A stretch of 21,867 nt of DNA from assembly GCA_944392065.1 (NCBI GenBank), contig CALXVO010000008.1, positions 1-21,867 on the forward strand, read 5' to 3'. The translations under genes were made by a program, and so were the position numbers. Positions 1-9,217 of this stretch are shown piece after piece. Below the pieces are notes generated by a model. That model had not been told where the DNA came from. It searched no databases and saw only the letters and a program-made list of their open reading frames with translations. The stretch is from an uncultured Clostridia bacterium (GTDB taxonomy: Bacteria; Bacillota; Clostridia; TANB77; CAG-508). Each line of letters opens with the position of its first letter. Within the stretch, counting starts at the first letter, position 1.

Positions 1-97
1 TATACAACAAGGTTAGGCTACCTTAGGATGTCCGAGCGGAAGCGAGTGACATGTATTTCGCCGTTGCTCCAGAGACTAGCCCTGCGAAATGCTTTTC
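1..97. other. GC-rich structured intergenic segment
   Basis: This stretch beyond the end of the permease gene is clearly richer in G and C than its surroundings and holds no ORF. It contains two nested or adjacent inverted repeats: ATGTC (28-32) with GACAT (48-52), and ATTTCGC (55-61) with GCGAAAT (84-90). The second pair could be a terminator stem for the permease gene, but no clean T-run follows it on the minus strand. A structured RNA or a dispersed intergenic repeat is equally possible. I do not recognise a known RNA family. Confidence 0.4.
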
Positions 98-3000
98 TTA
101 CTCTACGCTCTTTAGACTTTCAATCATGTCAATTTTCTTTAATGAGAAATAGGTAATTACATTTACAATAATAGCAAAAAATACCGTAATTACAACTCCT
201 AATATATAGCTTAGTACACGTATTTCTGGATCAAACATTAGCATATCTATTTCACATGTTTTTAAAATATACATAGTTAAATAATATCCACCAATTAGCC
301 CTACTAGCATACCTAAAATTGTAAGTATAATAGTTTCTCTTCCTATGTATTCATATACTTCTCTGTCATAAAATCCAAGTACTTTTATGGTAGCAATTTC
401 TCTAATTCTTTCACTAATATTTGAGTTTAATAGATTGTATAAAACTACTAATGCCAATAATCCTGCCGCAATAATAAGTATCCAAACTACCATGTCCATA
501 TTATCCATAACTACTTCTAACATTTCAGATGATGCAGATGTAAAGCTAACACCGGAAATATTATCTTCGTCTTCTAATAATGTTCTTCCCAAATTATTTT
601 CCTCTTCTTCTGTCAAATCATTTGTCTTCGCAAGAATAACATTTGCTTCAATTCTAGTATCATATATTGTGTTATATAGTTCTGGTGACATGTATAAATA
701 ATGTAATATGTAGTTTTCTGTAATATGTGCTATACTTACCTCTGCTCTATCTCCATCTGCATTTTCTAAGGTAATTATATCTCCTTCTTTAATATCTAAC
801 AATTTTGCCAATTTTTCTGTAATAATTACTCCTGAATTATCAAGCACATACTTTTCATCTTTTTTTGTTCTACTTCTAAGCGAAATAAAAGTATCAATAT
901 TTTCCACGTTTTCAGGGATAATTAATTGTATATTTTGATTATTATCATTTTTAATTATTTTAACAGATTGCATATTAGCACCTAACAAATCTGTTATATC
1001 TTCATTTTTTGATATTTCGGATTTTATTTCTTGTAATTCTTCTGCTTGCTTTTCTTCTTTTAAAGAGATATTTATCCCATATTTATATATTTCTCCATAT
1101 TGCATTGGTATCATATTTGATATGGCATCCTTTAGTCCAAATCCTGCAATTATAAGTGCTGTACACCCACACACACCAATAATTGTCATTAAAAATCTCT
1201 TTTTATATCTAAATATATTTCTAGCAGTAACCTTTGCTGTGAAATTTAAGTGTTTCCATATAAATGGTATTTTTTCTAATATTACTCTTTTGCCCGGCTT
1301 TGGCGCTTTTGGTCTCATTAATATTGCTGGATTATTTCTTAATTGCCTTAAAGAAGTGTAAATAGTTGCACCAACTGTACATAATATTGCAGCAGCTATT
1401 CCTATAAAGGCATATTGTGCATTAAATTCCAATATTACATCTGGGACATCATAAACCATAGCATAGATATCTGCTATTACTTTTGGCAAATAACTAAATC
1501 CTATAATTAGACCTAATGATCCACCTATTAGAGTTGCTAAACTTGCATAAACAATATATTTTCTTATAATTTGCCTTTTACTATATCCAAGTGCTTTTAA
1601 GGTTCCAATTTGGACTCTCTCTTCTTCTACCATTCTTGACATTGAATTTAAACTCATTAATGCTGCTACTAAAAAGAACACTACTGGAAAAACCTGTGCT
1701 AAGTTTGCAACTCTTTCAGTATCTTGTATATAGCTTGCATATCCTGTATTTTGCTCTCTATCTAATACATACCATTCTGGTCGCTGAATTTCTTTTAAAT
1801 CTTCTTTTGCTTCTAATAATTTGTCTTCTCCTTCTTTTATTTGTTCATCAAATTCTTTTCTTGCTTCTTCTAATTCTTTTTCTCCAGCTTGTATTTCTTT
1901 TTCATATTCTTCAATTTCTGCTTCTGCTTGATTTAGCTGATAATATGTAGATTTTTTTTGCTCTTGTAGCTCTCTTTCTCCATCTTCTATTTGCTTTTTG
2001 GCACTTTCTATTTGTTTTTCTGCCTCTTCTAGTTCTTTATTTGCTGTATCTATCCCTGTTTCTATTTGTATAATGCTTGCTTCTAAATCAGTAATACCAA
2101 GTTTTTCTAATTCGCTTTCAATAATACTTATAGTTCCTTGCAAAGTTTGTATTTCTATATTCACACTTGCTATTTGTTCTTGTAATTCTGCTTTTTCTTC
2201 CTCACTAGCACTCTCTAATTTTTTTTCTAAATCTGCTAGGTTTGCTTGTGCTTCTTCTAGACTAGTTTCTACGTTGTTTAATTGTTTTTGAGTTTGTTTT
2301 AATGTAGATAGTTGTTCTTCGTAGTTTGCAATCTGATTTTGTGCTTTATTTTTTTCTGTCTCGAATTTTTCTTCATTTTCCTCTAGTTCTTTTTTTGCTT
2401 CTTCTATTTCTTGTTCTGCTATATAAAATTGATAATTAGCATTTGCTCTATTTGTTTCAATTTCCGCTTTTCCATCCTCTATTTGTTTTTTGCCATCATC
2501 AAGCTCTTTTTGTGCTTCCTCAAGTTCTTTTTCTGCTTTTGCTTTTTCTTCATCTAATTCTTTTTGTGCTTCTTCTATTTTTGAATTGGCACTATCGTAT
2601 AACTTATTATATCTAGCTTCCCTTCTTTCTTCTGAAATAGCATCTAGGCTATCTTCTACACTATCTATTTTATCCAAATATTCATCACTGTCTGTCTCTA
2701 AATCTTTAGCACCTATTACAGTTAAATAAATATTAGTATAAATACTTGCATTTAAGTTTTCCTTAGGAACATATATATAGTAATCTATCATGCCACTTCC
2801 AAGTTTTGTACTTCCTCTCTCAGAAGAAATATACATAGGGGAATCTACTGCTCCCACTATTTTTAACTTATTATTTTTTAGTACTTTTTCTTCTTCTCCA
2901 TCATCATTTGTAATATTTTCTATTGCTACTTCTATTGTGTCTCCAATTTGATGACCTGTTTCTGATAAAAATTTGGTTTCTACAACACATTCTTCTTTAT

Positions 3001-3385
3001 TTTCTGGTAATTTTCCTTCTATTAGATTTAGATTGTTCAAGTTATCTGTTAATGTTTCTAATTTTACAACAACCTCTTCTTCTCCTATAGTAACCATTGC
3101 ATCTGCTTGACAAGATCCTTCTGCATTTTCCACTCCTTCCACTTGTGAAATTGCTTCTACATCTTCATTTGTTAACCCCAGTGTAGATATTACTTGAATG
3201 TCCATTACATTTAAATCATCAAAATATGTGTCCAATGTTTTTCGCATATCTGGACTAGTTGCTTTTATTCCTGCAAAAAAACCCACTCCTAGAAGTACGA
3301 TAAGAAGTAATGAGATAAATCTTTTATACGAATTTTTTATTTCTTTTATTCCATCTTTAAAAAGTGCAGTTTTCAAAATTTTCAC
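98..3385 (-). CDS. FtsX/MacB-type ABC transporter permease with long extracytoplasmic coiled coil
   Basis: This 1095-residue membrane protein is the permease half of an ABC system whose ATPase is encoded immediately upstream (3407-4111). One helix lies near residues 24-43. It is followed by an extracytoplasmic region with a very long Glu/Lys-rich coiled coil at about residues 262-531 (repeated EEA-KKELEE-like heptads). Then come two FtsX-type modules, each with a conserved cytoplasmic turn: one with TLKALGYSKRQI and a C-terminal one with IATIKVLGFYDREV. This architecture is common in gut Bacillota and fits a mechanotransmission-type exporter or cell-envelope transporter rather than an importer. 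The substrate cannot be told from sequence. The start at 3385 is preceded by a GAGGTG-like ribosome binding site. The gene is intact, has no in-frame CGG codon, and is about 20 bases from the ATPase stop. Confidence 0.9.
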   Translation of the reverse strand: MKILKTALFKDGIKEIKNSYKRFISLLLIVLLGVGFFAGIKATSPDMRKTLDTYFDDLNVMDIQVISTLGLTNEDVEAISQVEGVENAEGSCQADAMVTIGEEEVVVKLETLTDNLNNLNLIEGKLPENKEECVVETKFLSETGHQIGDTIEVAIENITNDDGEEEKVLKNNKLKIVGAVDSPMYISSERGSTKLGSGMIDYYIYVPKENLNASIYTNIYLTVIGAKDLETDSDEYLDKIDSVEDSLDAISEERREARYNKLYDSANSKIEEAQKELDEEKAKAEKELEEAQKELDDGKKQIEDGKAEIETNRANANYQFYIAEQEIEEAKKELEENEEKFETEKNKAQNQIANYEEQLSTLKQTQKQLNNVETSLEEAQANLADLEKKLESASEEEKAELQEQIASVNIEIQTLQGTISIIESELEKLGITDLEASIIQIETGIDTANKELEEAEKQIESAKKQIEDGERELQEQKKSTYYQLNQAEAEIEEYEKEIQAGEKELEEARKEFDEQIKEGEDKLLEAKEDLKEIQRPEWYVLDREQNTGYASYIQDTERVANLAQVFPVVFFLVAALMSLNSMSRMVEEERVQIGTLKALGYSKRQIIRKYIVYASLATLIGGSLGLIIGFSYLPKVIADIYAMVYDVPDVILEFNAQYAFIGIAAAILCTVGATIYTSLRQLRNNPAILMRPKAPKPGKRVILEKIPFIWKHLNFTAKVTARNIFRYKKRFLMTIIGVCGCTALIIAGFGLKDAISNMIPMQYGEIYKYGINISLKEEKQAEELQEIKSEISKNEDITDLLGANMQSVKIIKNDNNQNIQLIIPENVENIDTFISLRSRTKKDEKYVLDNSGVIITEKLAKLLDIKEGDIITLENADGDRAEVSIAHITENYILHYLYMSPELYNTIYDTRIEANVILAKTNDLTEEEENNLGRTLLEDEDNISGVSFTSASSEMLEVVMDNMDMVVWILIIAAGLLALVVLYNLLNSNISERIREIATIKVLGFYDREVYEYIGRETIILTILGMLVGLIGGYYLTMYILKTCEIDMLMFDPEIRVLSYILGVVITVFFAIIVNVITYFSLKKIDMIESLKSVE

Positions 3386-3406
3386 CTCGTTTTGGTAACA
3401 ACTATT

Positions 3407-4111
3407 TTACCACTCAATTTGTTCAATAGGCATAGGATTTTCATTTAGTTTTATATTAGAAGCTGTTCCATTTCTAAAATGGATAACTCTATCTGCCATT
3501 GGTGTTAATGCACTATTATGTGTAATTATAATCACAGTCATTTTTTCTTTTCTACAAGTATCTTGAAGTAATTGTAAAATTTGTTTTCCAGTCTTATAGT
3601 CTAATGCTCCTGTTGGTTCATCACATAATAGAAGCTTTGGATTTTTGGCAATAGCTCTTGCTATTGCAACTCTTTGCTGTTCTCCACCAGATAGCTGTGA
3701 TGGAAAATTTTTCATTCTATTTTTTAATCCAACTTTTTCTAGTATCACTTTTGGCTCTAGTGGGTGTCTACATATTTGTGTTGCAAGTTCTACATTCTCT
3801 AAAGCTGTTAAGTTTTGTACCAAGTTATAAAACTGGAATACAAATCCAATGTCTTCCCTTCTATATTTTGTTAACTCTTTTTTCTTAAACTTGCTAATGT
3901 CCTTTTTATCAATAATAACATTACCTTTCGTGGCACTATCCATTCCTCCTAGGATATTTAATGCTGTTGTCTTTCCTGCTCCACTTGGTCCCACTATTAC
4001 AACCAGTTCTCCCTTTTCTATTTCAAAGTTTGTGTTGTCTAATGCCCTTATTGAAACTTCTCCCATTTTATATTCTTTCACAACATTTTTAAATTCTATG
4101 TATGGCATCAT
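3407..4111 (-). CDS. ABC transporter ATP-binding protein (LolD/MacB-type)
   Basis: This is a complete 234-residue ABC ATPase of the class that pairs with FtsX-like permeases. It has Walker A GPSGAGKTT at residues 41-49, a Q-loop in FVFQFYNLV, signature LSGGEQQRVAIARA, Walker B LLLCDEPTGALD and the switch histidine in IIITHN. It would hydrolyse ATP to drive the conformational cycle of the 1095-residue permease directly downstream, with which it surely forms an operon. Two ATGs are adjacent (MM). The sequence AAGGAAGGTG just upstream is a strong ribosome binding site that suits either. The dnaE stop lies about 50 bases upstream, separated by a palindrome. Confidence 0.95.
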   Translation of the reverse strand: MMPYIEFKNVVKEYKMGEVSIRALDNTNFEIEKGELVVIVGPSGAGKTTALNILGGMDSATKGNVIIDKKDISKFKKKELTKYRREDIGFVFQFYNLVQNLTALENVELATQICRHPLEPKVILEKVGLKNRMKNFPSQLSGGEQQRVAIARAIAKNPKLLLCDEPTGALDYKTGKQILQLLQDTCRKEKMTVIIITHNSALTPMADRVIHFRNGTASNIKLNENPMPIEQIEW

Positions 4112-4132
4112 TTATCACCTTCCTTTTTTAGT

Positions 4133-4161
4133 GAGAAGTTGGGGTCTGTCCCCAATTTCTC
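4133..4161. repeat. REP-like intergenic palindrome
   Basis: A near-perfect inverted repeat, GAGAAGTTGGGG then a TCTGT loop then CCCCAATTTCTC, fills the gap between dnaE and the ABC ATPase gene. One wobble/mismatch pair interrupts the 12-bp stem. The core TTGGGG-TCTGT-CCCCAA looks like dispersed REP-type palindromes of bacterial genomes, from memory. No T-run follows on the minus strand, so it is a poor intrinsic terminator. Confidence 0.55.
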
Positions 4162-4162
4162 A

Positions 4163-7100
4163 TTAAAGTTCTATTATTTTTGCATTTTCATCTCCAATAA
4201 TATCTTTAAATTCATCCAAAGTTCCATTTGCTAGATAAATTCCTCCGGCCATATCCTTTTTCTCTCCGTTGATAATTTGTATTGGAATATTGTTTCTTTC
4301 TCCAGAAAAAAATTTTATTGCTCCTCTTAGTTTTTCTTTTTGTTCTTCGCTTATGTTTGTAATATCTAGCATAAGTATTTTTTTCTTTTGTTCTCCGAAT
4401 TCTTTTATTTCTCTTGCTACAATTTTAGTATCTTCATCTTCTCTTATACTCAATCTTCCCTCTACTAGTACTATATTATCTTCTAGCAAGATATTAGAAC
4501 AATTTTGATAACAGTTTTCAAACACGATTATTTCTGCAGAACCGTATAAATCTTCGACTGTAACAAATGCCATTATTTTATTGTTTTTTGTAAATTTCTT
4601 TTTAACACTTGTTATAATTCCCGCATATTTTACGAATTGTCCATCCTGAAGTTTCTCTCTTGATACTAGTTTCATTTTTTGACTAATATCTACTTCTTTC
4701 ATGTTTTTATAGTTTTGAGCTTCTTTATATTCTTCTTCAATTGCCTCTGAATCTAAACCACTAGCATTTTGTGCTTCTCGCATTTGTGCAGTATTTATAT
4801 TAGTTTGAATTTCAATTTGATGTCTTAATTTATCCAGTGGATGACCTGAAATGTATAATCCAAGCATCTCTTTTTCCATAGAAAGCATCTCTTTTTCTGT
4901 AAACTCAGGCATTACTTTATATGTATATTTTAGTTCCTGCATTTCTTTTTTACTTGTTCCACCTAAGTCAAACATGCTAACTTGTCCATCAAAGCTTTTC
5001 TTGCTACTTTCTGCAATAGAATCTACAATAGACTCATAGGATTCCATTAAAGTTCTTCTTGTTTGTTCAAAATTATCAAAAGCTCCTGCTTTTATTAAAC
5101 TTTCAATACATTTTTTATTTACTGATGCATTTGCAATTCTTTCACAAAAATCTGCAAAGTCTTTAAATTCTCCATTTGTATTTCGCTCTAGCACGATTTC
5201 ATCCACTGCGCCTACGCCAACATTTTTAATGCTTCCTAATCCAAAACGAATCTTATTACCATCAACAGTAAATTTAGTATAACTTTTATTAATATCCGGT
5301 TTTAAAATTTCTATATTTAATCTTTTACACTCATCTATATATGCTGGTATTTTGTCCAAATTACCCAAAAAACTATTTAGCATAGCTGCCATAAATTCTG
5401 CAGGATAGTATGTTTTTAAATATGCGGTTTGATAAGATAAAACTGCATATGCAGCTGCATGAGATTTGTTAAATGCATATTTTGCAAATTCTGCCATTTC
5501 ATCAAATATCCTATTTGCTGATTCTGCATCAATTCCATTACGAACACACCCTGGTACCACAATGTTTCCTTCTTCATCTACTTGCCCATTTATAAATACC
5601 TCTCGTTCTTTTGCCATTACATCTAGTTTTTTCTTTCCCATAGCACGTCTTACTAAATCTGCTCTTCCTAAAGAATAACCAGCTAAGTCTCTTACAATTT
5701 GCATAACTTGTTCCTGGTATACCATACAACCATATGTAACATTTAGAATTGGTCTTAATCTTTCATGTGTGTATACTGCATGTTCTGGATCTTTTTTATT
5801 GGCAATATACCTTGGAATTTGATCCATTGGACCTGGACGGTAAAGAGAAACACCTGCAATAATATCTTCTAAACAATCTGGTTTTAGTTCCTTCATAAAG
5901 TTAGTCATCCCCTGACTTTCAAACTGGAATATTCCAACTGAATTTCCTTCTTGCCATTGTTTGTATACTTTCTGGTCATCCATGTTCTGGTCAAATTCTA
6001 CTTTTATCCCTCTATTTTGTTCTACCAAATCTATAGTGTCTTGAATAACTGTAAGAGTTCTAAGCCCTAAAAAGTCCATTTTTAAGAGTCCTAATTCTTC
6101 TAGTGTGGTCATAATATACTGTGTTGAAACTGTATTATCTCTCATATATAAAGGTACATAAGTATCTACTGGCTCTTTTGTAATAACAATCCCACACGCA
6201 TGAGTTGAAGCCTGCCTTGGCATTCCTTCTAATGCCATAGCTATGTCCAACAATCTTTTGTATTCTTCGTTTGATTCATATAACTCACGTAATTCTCTAT
6301 TTTGTTCCATGGCTTTTTTTATAGTAATATGTAATTCATTTGGAACCATTTTAGCAAGTTTATCTGTTTCTGCATATGATACATCTAGTGCTCTACCAAC
6401 ATCACGAATTACCATTCTAGCAGACATCGTACCAAAGGTAATAATCTGTGATACATGGGTTTGTCCATATTTTCTTCCGACATAATCGATTACTTCCTGT
6501 CTTCTTTCATAGCAAAAATCCACGTCAAAATCGGGCATACTAATTCTTTCTGGATTTAGAAATCTTTCGAAAATAAGTCCATATTTAATAGGGTCTATGT
6601 CAGTAATTCCTATTGCATATGCAACAATTGAACCTGCACCAGAGCCACGGCCTGGTCCTACTGGTATTCCGTTTGATTTTGCAAAATTTATATAATCCCA
6701 AACTATTAAGAAATAGTCCACATATCCCATTTTATTAATAACCGAAAGTTCGTAATCTTTTCTATCTATGATTTCTTGTGGTGGATTTTCTCCATAACGT
6801 TTTACAATTCCATCATCTGTTAATTTCTTTAAATAATCAAAATGTGTTTCAAATTCTTCTGGCACATCATAATTAGGAAGAATGGTATGGCCAAACTCAA
6901 ACTCTACATTACATTCATTTGCTATTTTTACTGTATTTTCTATTGCATCTGGTACATTTGCAAAATATTCTTTCATCTCTTCTGGTGATTTAATATATAG
7001 CTCATCTGTATCAAAACGCATTCTATCTTCGTCTGTCATTCTTTTTCCTGTTTGAATACATAACAAAACCTCATGATTATATGCATCTTCTCTTTTTAAA

Positions 7101-7724
7101 TAATGCGCATCATTTGTAGCAACAAGTGGAATATCTAGCTCACGAGAAAGCTGTACTAATTTTTGATTAACTAGTACTTGCTCTTTTACTCCATTATTTT
7201 GTATTTCTAGATAATAATCTTTGCCAAATACCATTTTAAACCAATTGGCAACTCTTTTTGCTTCTTCCATATCATTTTTTAAAATAGCCTGGTTTACTTC
7301 TCCTGCTAGACAAGCACTACAACATATTAGATTTTCATGGTATTTTTCTAATATTTCTTTATCGATACGAGGTTTATAATAAAATCCTTCTGTAAAACTT
7401 AAAGAAACAAGCTTTGATAAATTTTTATATCCCTCATTATTCTTAGCAAGCAAAATTAAATGATTATATTTACTATCTAGTTCCACATCTTTATCATATC
7501 TTGTACGTGGTGCCACATACACTTCACATCCAATAATTGGTTTTATTCCATTTGCTTTGCATGCTTTATAAAAATCAATAACGCCGAAACATAACGCCAT
7601 GATCTGTAATTGCCATTGCATCCATTCCAAGCTCTTTTGCTCTGACAGGCAAATCTTTTATTCTATTTGCTCCATCTAATAAACTATATTCACTATGCAC
7701 GTGTAAGTGTACAAAATCGCTCAT
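4163..7724 (-). CDS. dnaE: DNA polymerase III subunit alpha (DnaE), needs one +1 frameshift at CGG
   Basis: This encodes the replicative DNA polymerase alpha subunit, about 1186 residues when the frame is corrected. The true start is ATG at 7722-7724, preceded by AAAGGAG 8 bases upstream. It opens with MSDFVHLHVHSEYSLLDGAN, the PHP-domain metal-binding start typical of DnaE. After residue 46 the zero frame reads GTT ATG TTT CGG CGT TAT TGA and stops at about 49 residues. Skipping one base gives ATG TTT GGC GTT, restoring the family sequence MFGVIDFYKACKANG. The rest is intact: GPGRGSGAGS, the catalytic-aspartate motif PDFDVDF near residue 400, and a C-terminal OB fold (KYAGIITSVKKKF). It has its own promoter and no other in-frame CGG. 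The shift could be real recoding or an indel error. Confidence 0.93.
7584..7586 (-). other. In-frame CGG at the dnaE +1 frameshift
   Basis: In the upstream dnaE frame the codon after ATG TTT is CGG, followed by CGT TAT TGA. Dropping its C continues in the frame of the remaining 1140 residues and inserts the expected Gly47. No Shine-Dalgarno-like stimulator of the prfB kind is visible just upstream. Confidence 0.8.
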
Positions 7725-7776
7725 TACTATTTTCTCCTTTGTCATTATTTCCTGCTTACATTTTTTACTTTGTCAA

Positions 7777-7806
7777 ATTATATCACAAAACTATTATCCT
7801 TGACAA
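7777..7806 (-). promoter_or_regulatory. Sigma-A type promoter of dnaE
   Basis: On the minus strand TTGTCA (7801-7806) and TATAAT (7777-7782) are separated by 18 bases. The -10 box is extended (TGATATAAT). It lies about 50 bases upstream of the dnaE start codon. The consensus match is good; it is the only clear promoter in the 361-base intergenic region 7725-8085. The rest of that region (7807-8004) is AT-rich and I see nothing else in it. Confidence 0.7.
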
Positions 7807-8004
7807 TTTTAATTATAAAATTTATAGAATAATGGTTACTAGATGTTACTATTGGATATAATAAATAAATTTCCAATGTGCTGCAAATTGTAACAACAAA
7901 TGATTACTATTTGCAAATTATTTTAACTATTTTTTAGAAATTTTTTCTCTCATGTTAATGAATTAAATTTGAATAAGTTGTAAGTTATAACGATGATGCA
8001 AAAT

Positions 8005-8062
8005 AGAAATGGAGCTTACCTATACAATCTTACAAAAAATTGCATAAGTAAGCTCCATTTCT
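8005..8062 (-). terminator. Perfect 15-bp inverted repeat, probable terminator
   Basis: AGAAATGGAGCTTAC (8005-8019) is matched exactly by GTAAGCTCCATTTCT (8048-8062), with a 28-base loop. It lies about 24 bases beyond the stop of the transglutaminase gene, so it would end that transcript. The plus-strand side is followed by seven T residues and the minus-strand side by a weaker TATTTT, so it could act in both directions. The long loop is unusual for a terminator. Confidence 0.6.
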
Positions 8063-8085
8063 TTTTTTATGCTGAAGATACAATT

Positions 8086-9217
8086 TTAGTAATCTTCTGC
8101 ATTTAGTTCCGGAAAATCAAACTCTATGCTATTTGGTGACAAATACCCATCTTCTAAATGTGATGAAAAAAATGTATTTGATCCTTTTAAAAAGTTCTTA
8201 TATCTATTTTCACTACTTACATATCCATTACCTATAACCACTGGATCATCCCAAGTTACATCTATAGCGTACCACTTGCCTTCCAACTGTACGTAATTCC
8301 ATGCATGTGACTCTGTTTCTCCATTCGAATTAGTTCCTATTCCACTTACAAGTACACAGGGAATATTTAGTTCATCCATTATATATTTAAACCCTCTTGC
8401 ATATCCTTCACATACTGCTTTTCCTTCAGTTAATGCTCCAGATATAGAATATGGCTCTTCTGAAACCAAATCCACATCATATTCTATATTTTCTATCATC
8501 CAATTATGAACTTCTCTTATTTTTTCATAATCACTATATCCTTCTAACTGTTTCCCAATTTCTTTTCTCATCGCTTCTAAGAGATTCAATTTTCCAGATA
8601 TTTTAGTTTGATTACTAAAATGGTCTTTTAAATATGTTGAATTATTTCCATTTGACAATTCAACTCTATGTGTAGATATACTTCCTATTGTAGTAGTTCT
8701 TGTTGTTAATGTTAGTTTTTCTACATCTATATAAAAAATATCCATATTATCATATGTATAAGCATTCCAAGCTGATTGAAATGCTATATTTAAATCTTCG
8801 TCTCCTCCTGGCAAATTTAATAAATCGCTAAATTCTGTACCAAAATCTATTTCATATATTCCTGATTTCATTTTTTCTTTATTATCTTCGAATCCATCAT
8901 ATATAATTTTTGCATATTTATCTAATTGATTGTAATAATATTTATCACTTATTAAGTTTTCTTTATCTCCGTAAATTATTACTATTATTTATTATTGGTT
9001 CTACTATTTCTATATTTTCACTAAGAATATTAGAAATCTCATTTTTAGCTATTTCTGGTCTATTTTCAGTTTCATTTACATCTAGAATAGAAGCCTCTTG
9101 GGTCATTATATTAAATATATCCACATAAAATATTTCATAAAGAAGAAATGCTATAAATATTAATATTAAGATAACTAGTACAATTGATACTAGTAATTTT
9201 CCTTTATTATTTTTCAT
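8086..9217 (-). CDS. Membrane-anchored transglutaminase-like protein, needs one +1 frameshift at CGG
   Basis: Two consecutive frames join into one 376-residue protein. The first 82 residues carry one N-terminal transmembrane helix (about residues 8-28) and a linker. The rest is a transglutaminase/protease-like core with Cys269 in AVCEGYA, His304 in ESHAWNYV and Asp319 in AIDVTWDDP, the standard triad of the family. At the junction the zero frame reads AAT TTA CGG AGA TAA and stops. Skipping the C gives TTA GGA GAT AAA and stays open through YYYNQLDKYAKIIYDGF into the core, as expected for extracytoplasmic clostridial proteins of this type. The start ATG overlaps the spoIVB stop by one base (TAATG), so translation is probably coupled. 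The downstream part alone could start at 8871 but has no convincing ribosome binding site there. The cell-surface role is inferred; the substrate is unknown. Confidence 0.85.
8969..8971 (-). other. In-frame CGG at the transglutaminase-gene +1 frameshift
   Basis: The codon after AAT TTA is CGG, and the zero frame terminates two codons later (AGA TAA). Skipping the C reads GGA (Gly83) and opens the remaining 294 residues, including a 33-residue stretch upstream of any ATG that is plainly protein-coding. Confidence 0.8.

Noticed and set aside
1..40. A 23S rRNA fragment, from the 11-base match CCTAAGGTAGC on the minus strand
   Set aside because: The match does not extend into the flanking rRNA sequence on either side, so it is probably chance.
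387..2729. Plus-strand ORFs opposite the permease gene
   Set aside because: They are low-complexity shadows of the minus-strand coding sequence, rich in Ser/Leu/Phe opposite the Glu/Lys coiled coil, and lack ribosome binding sites.
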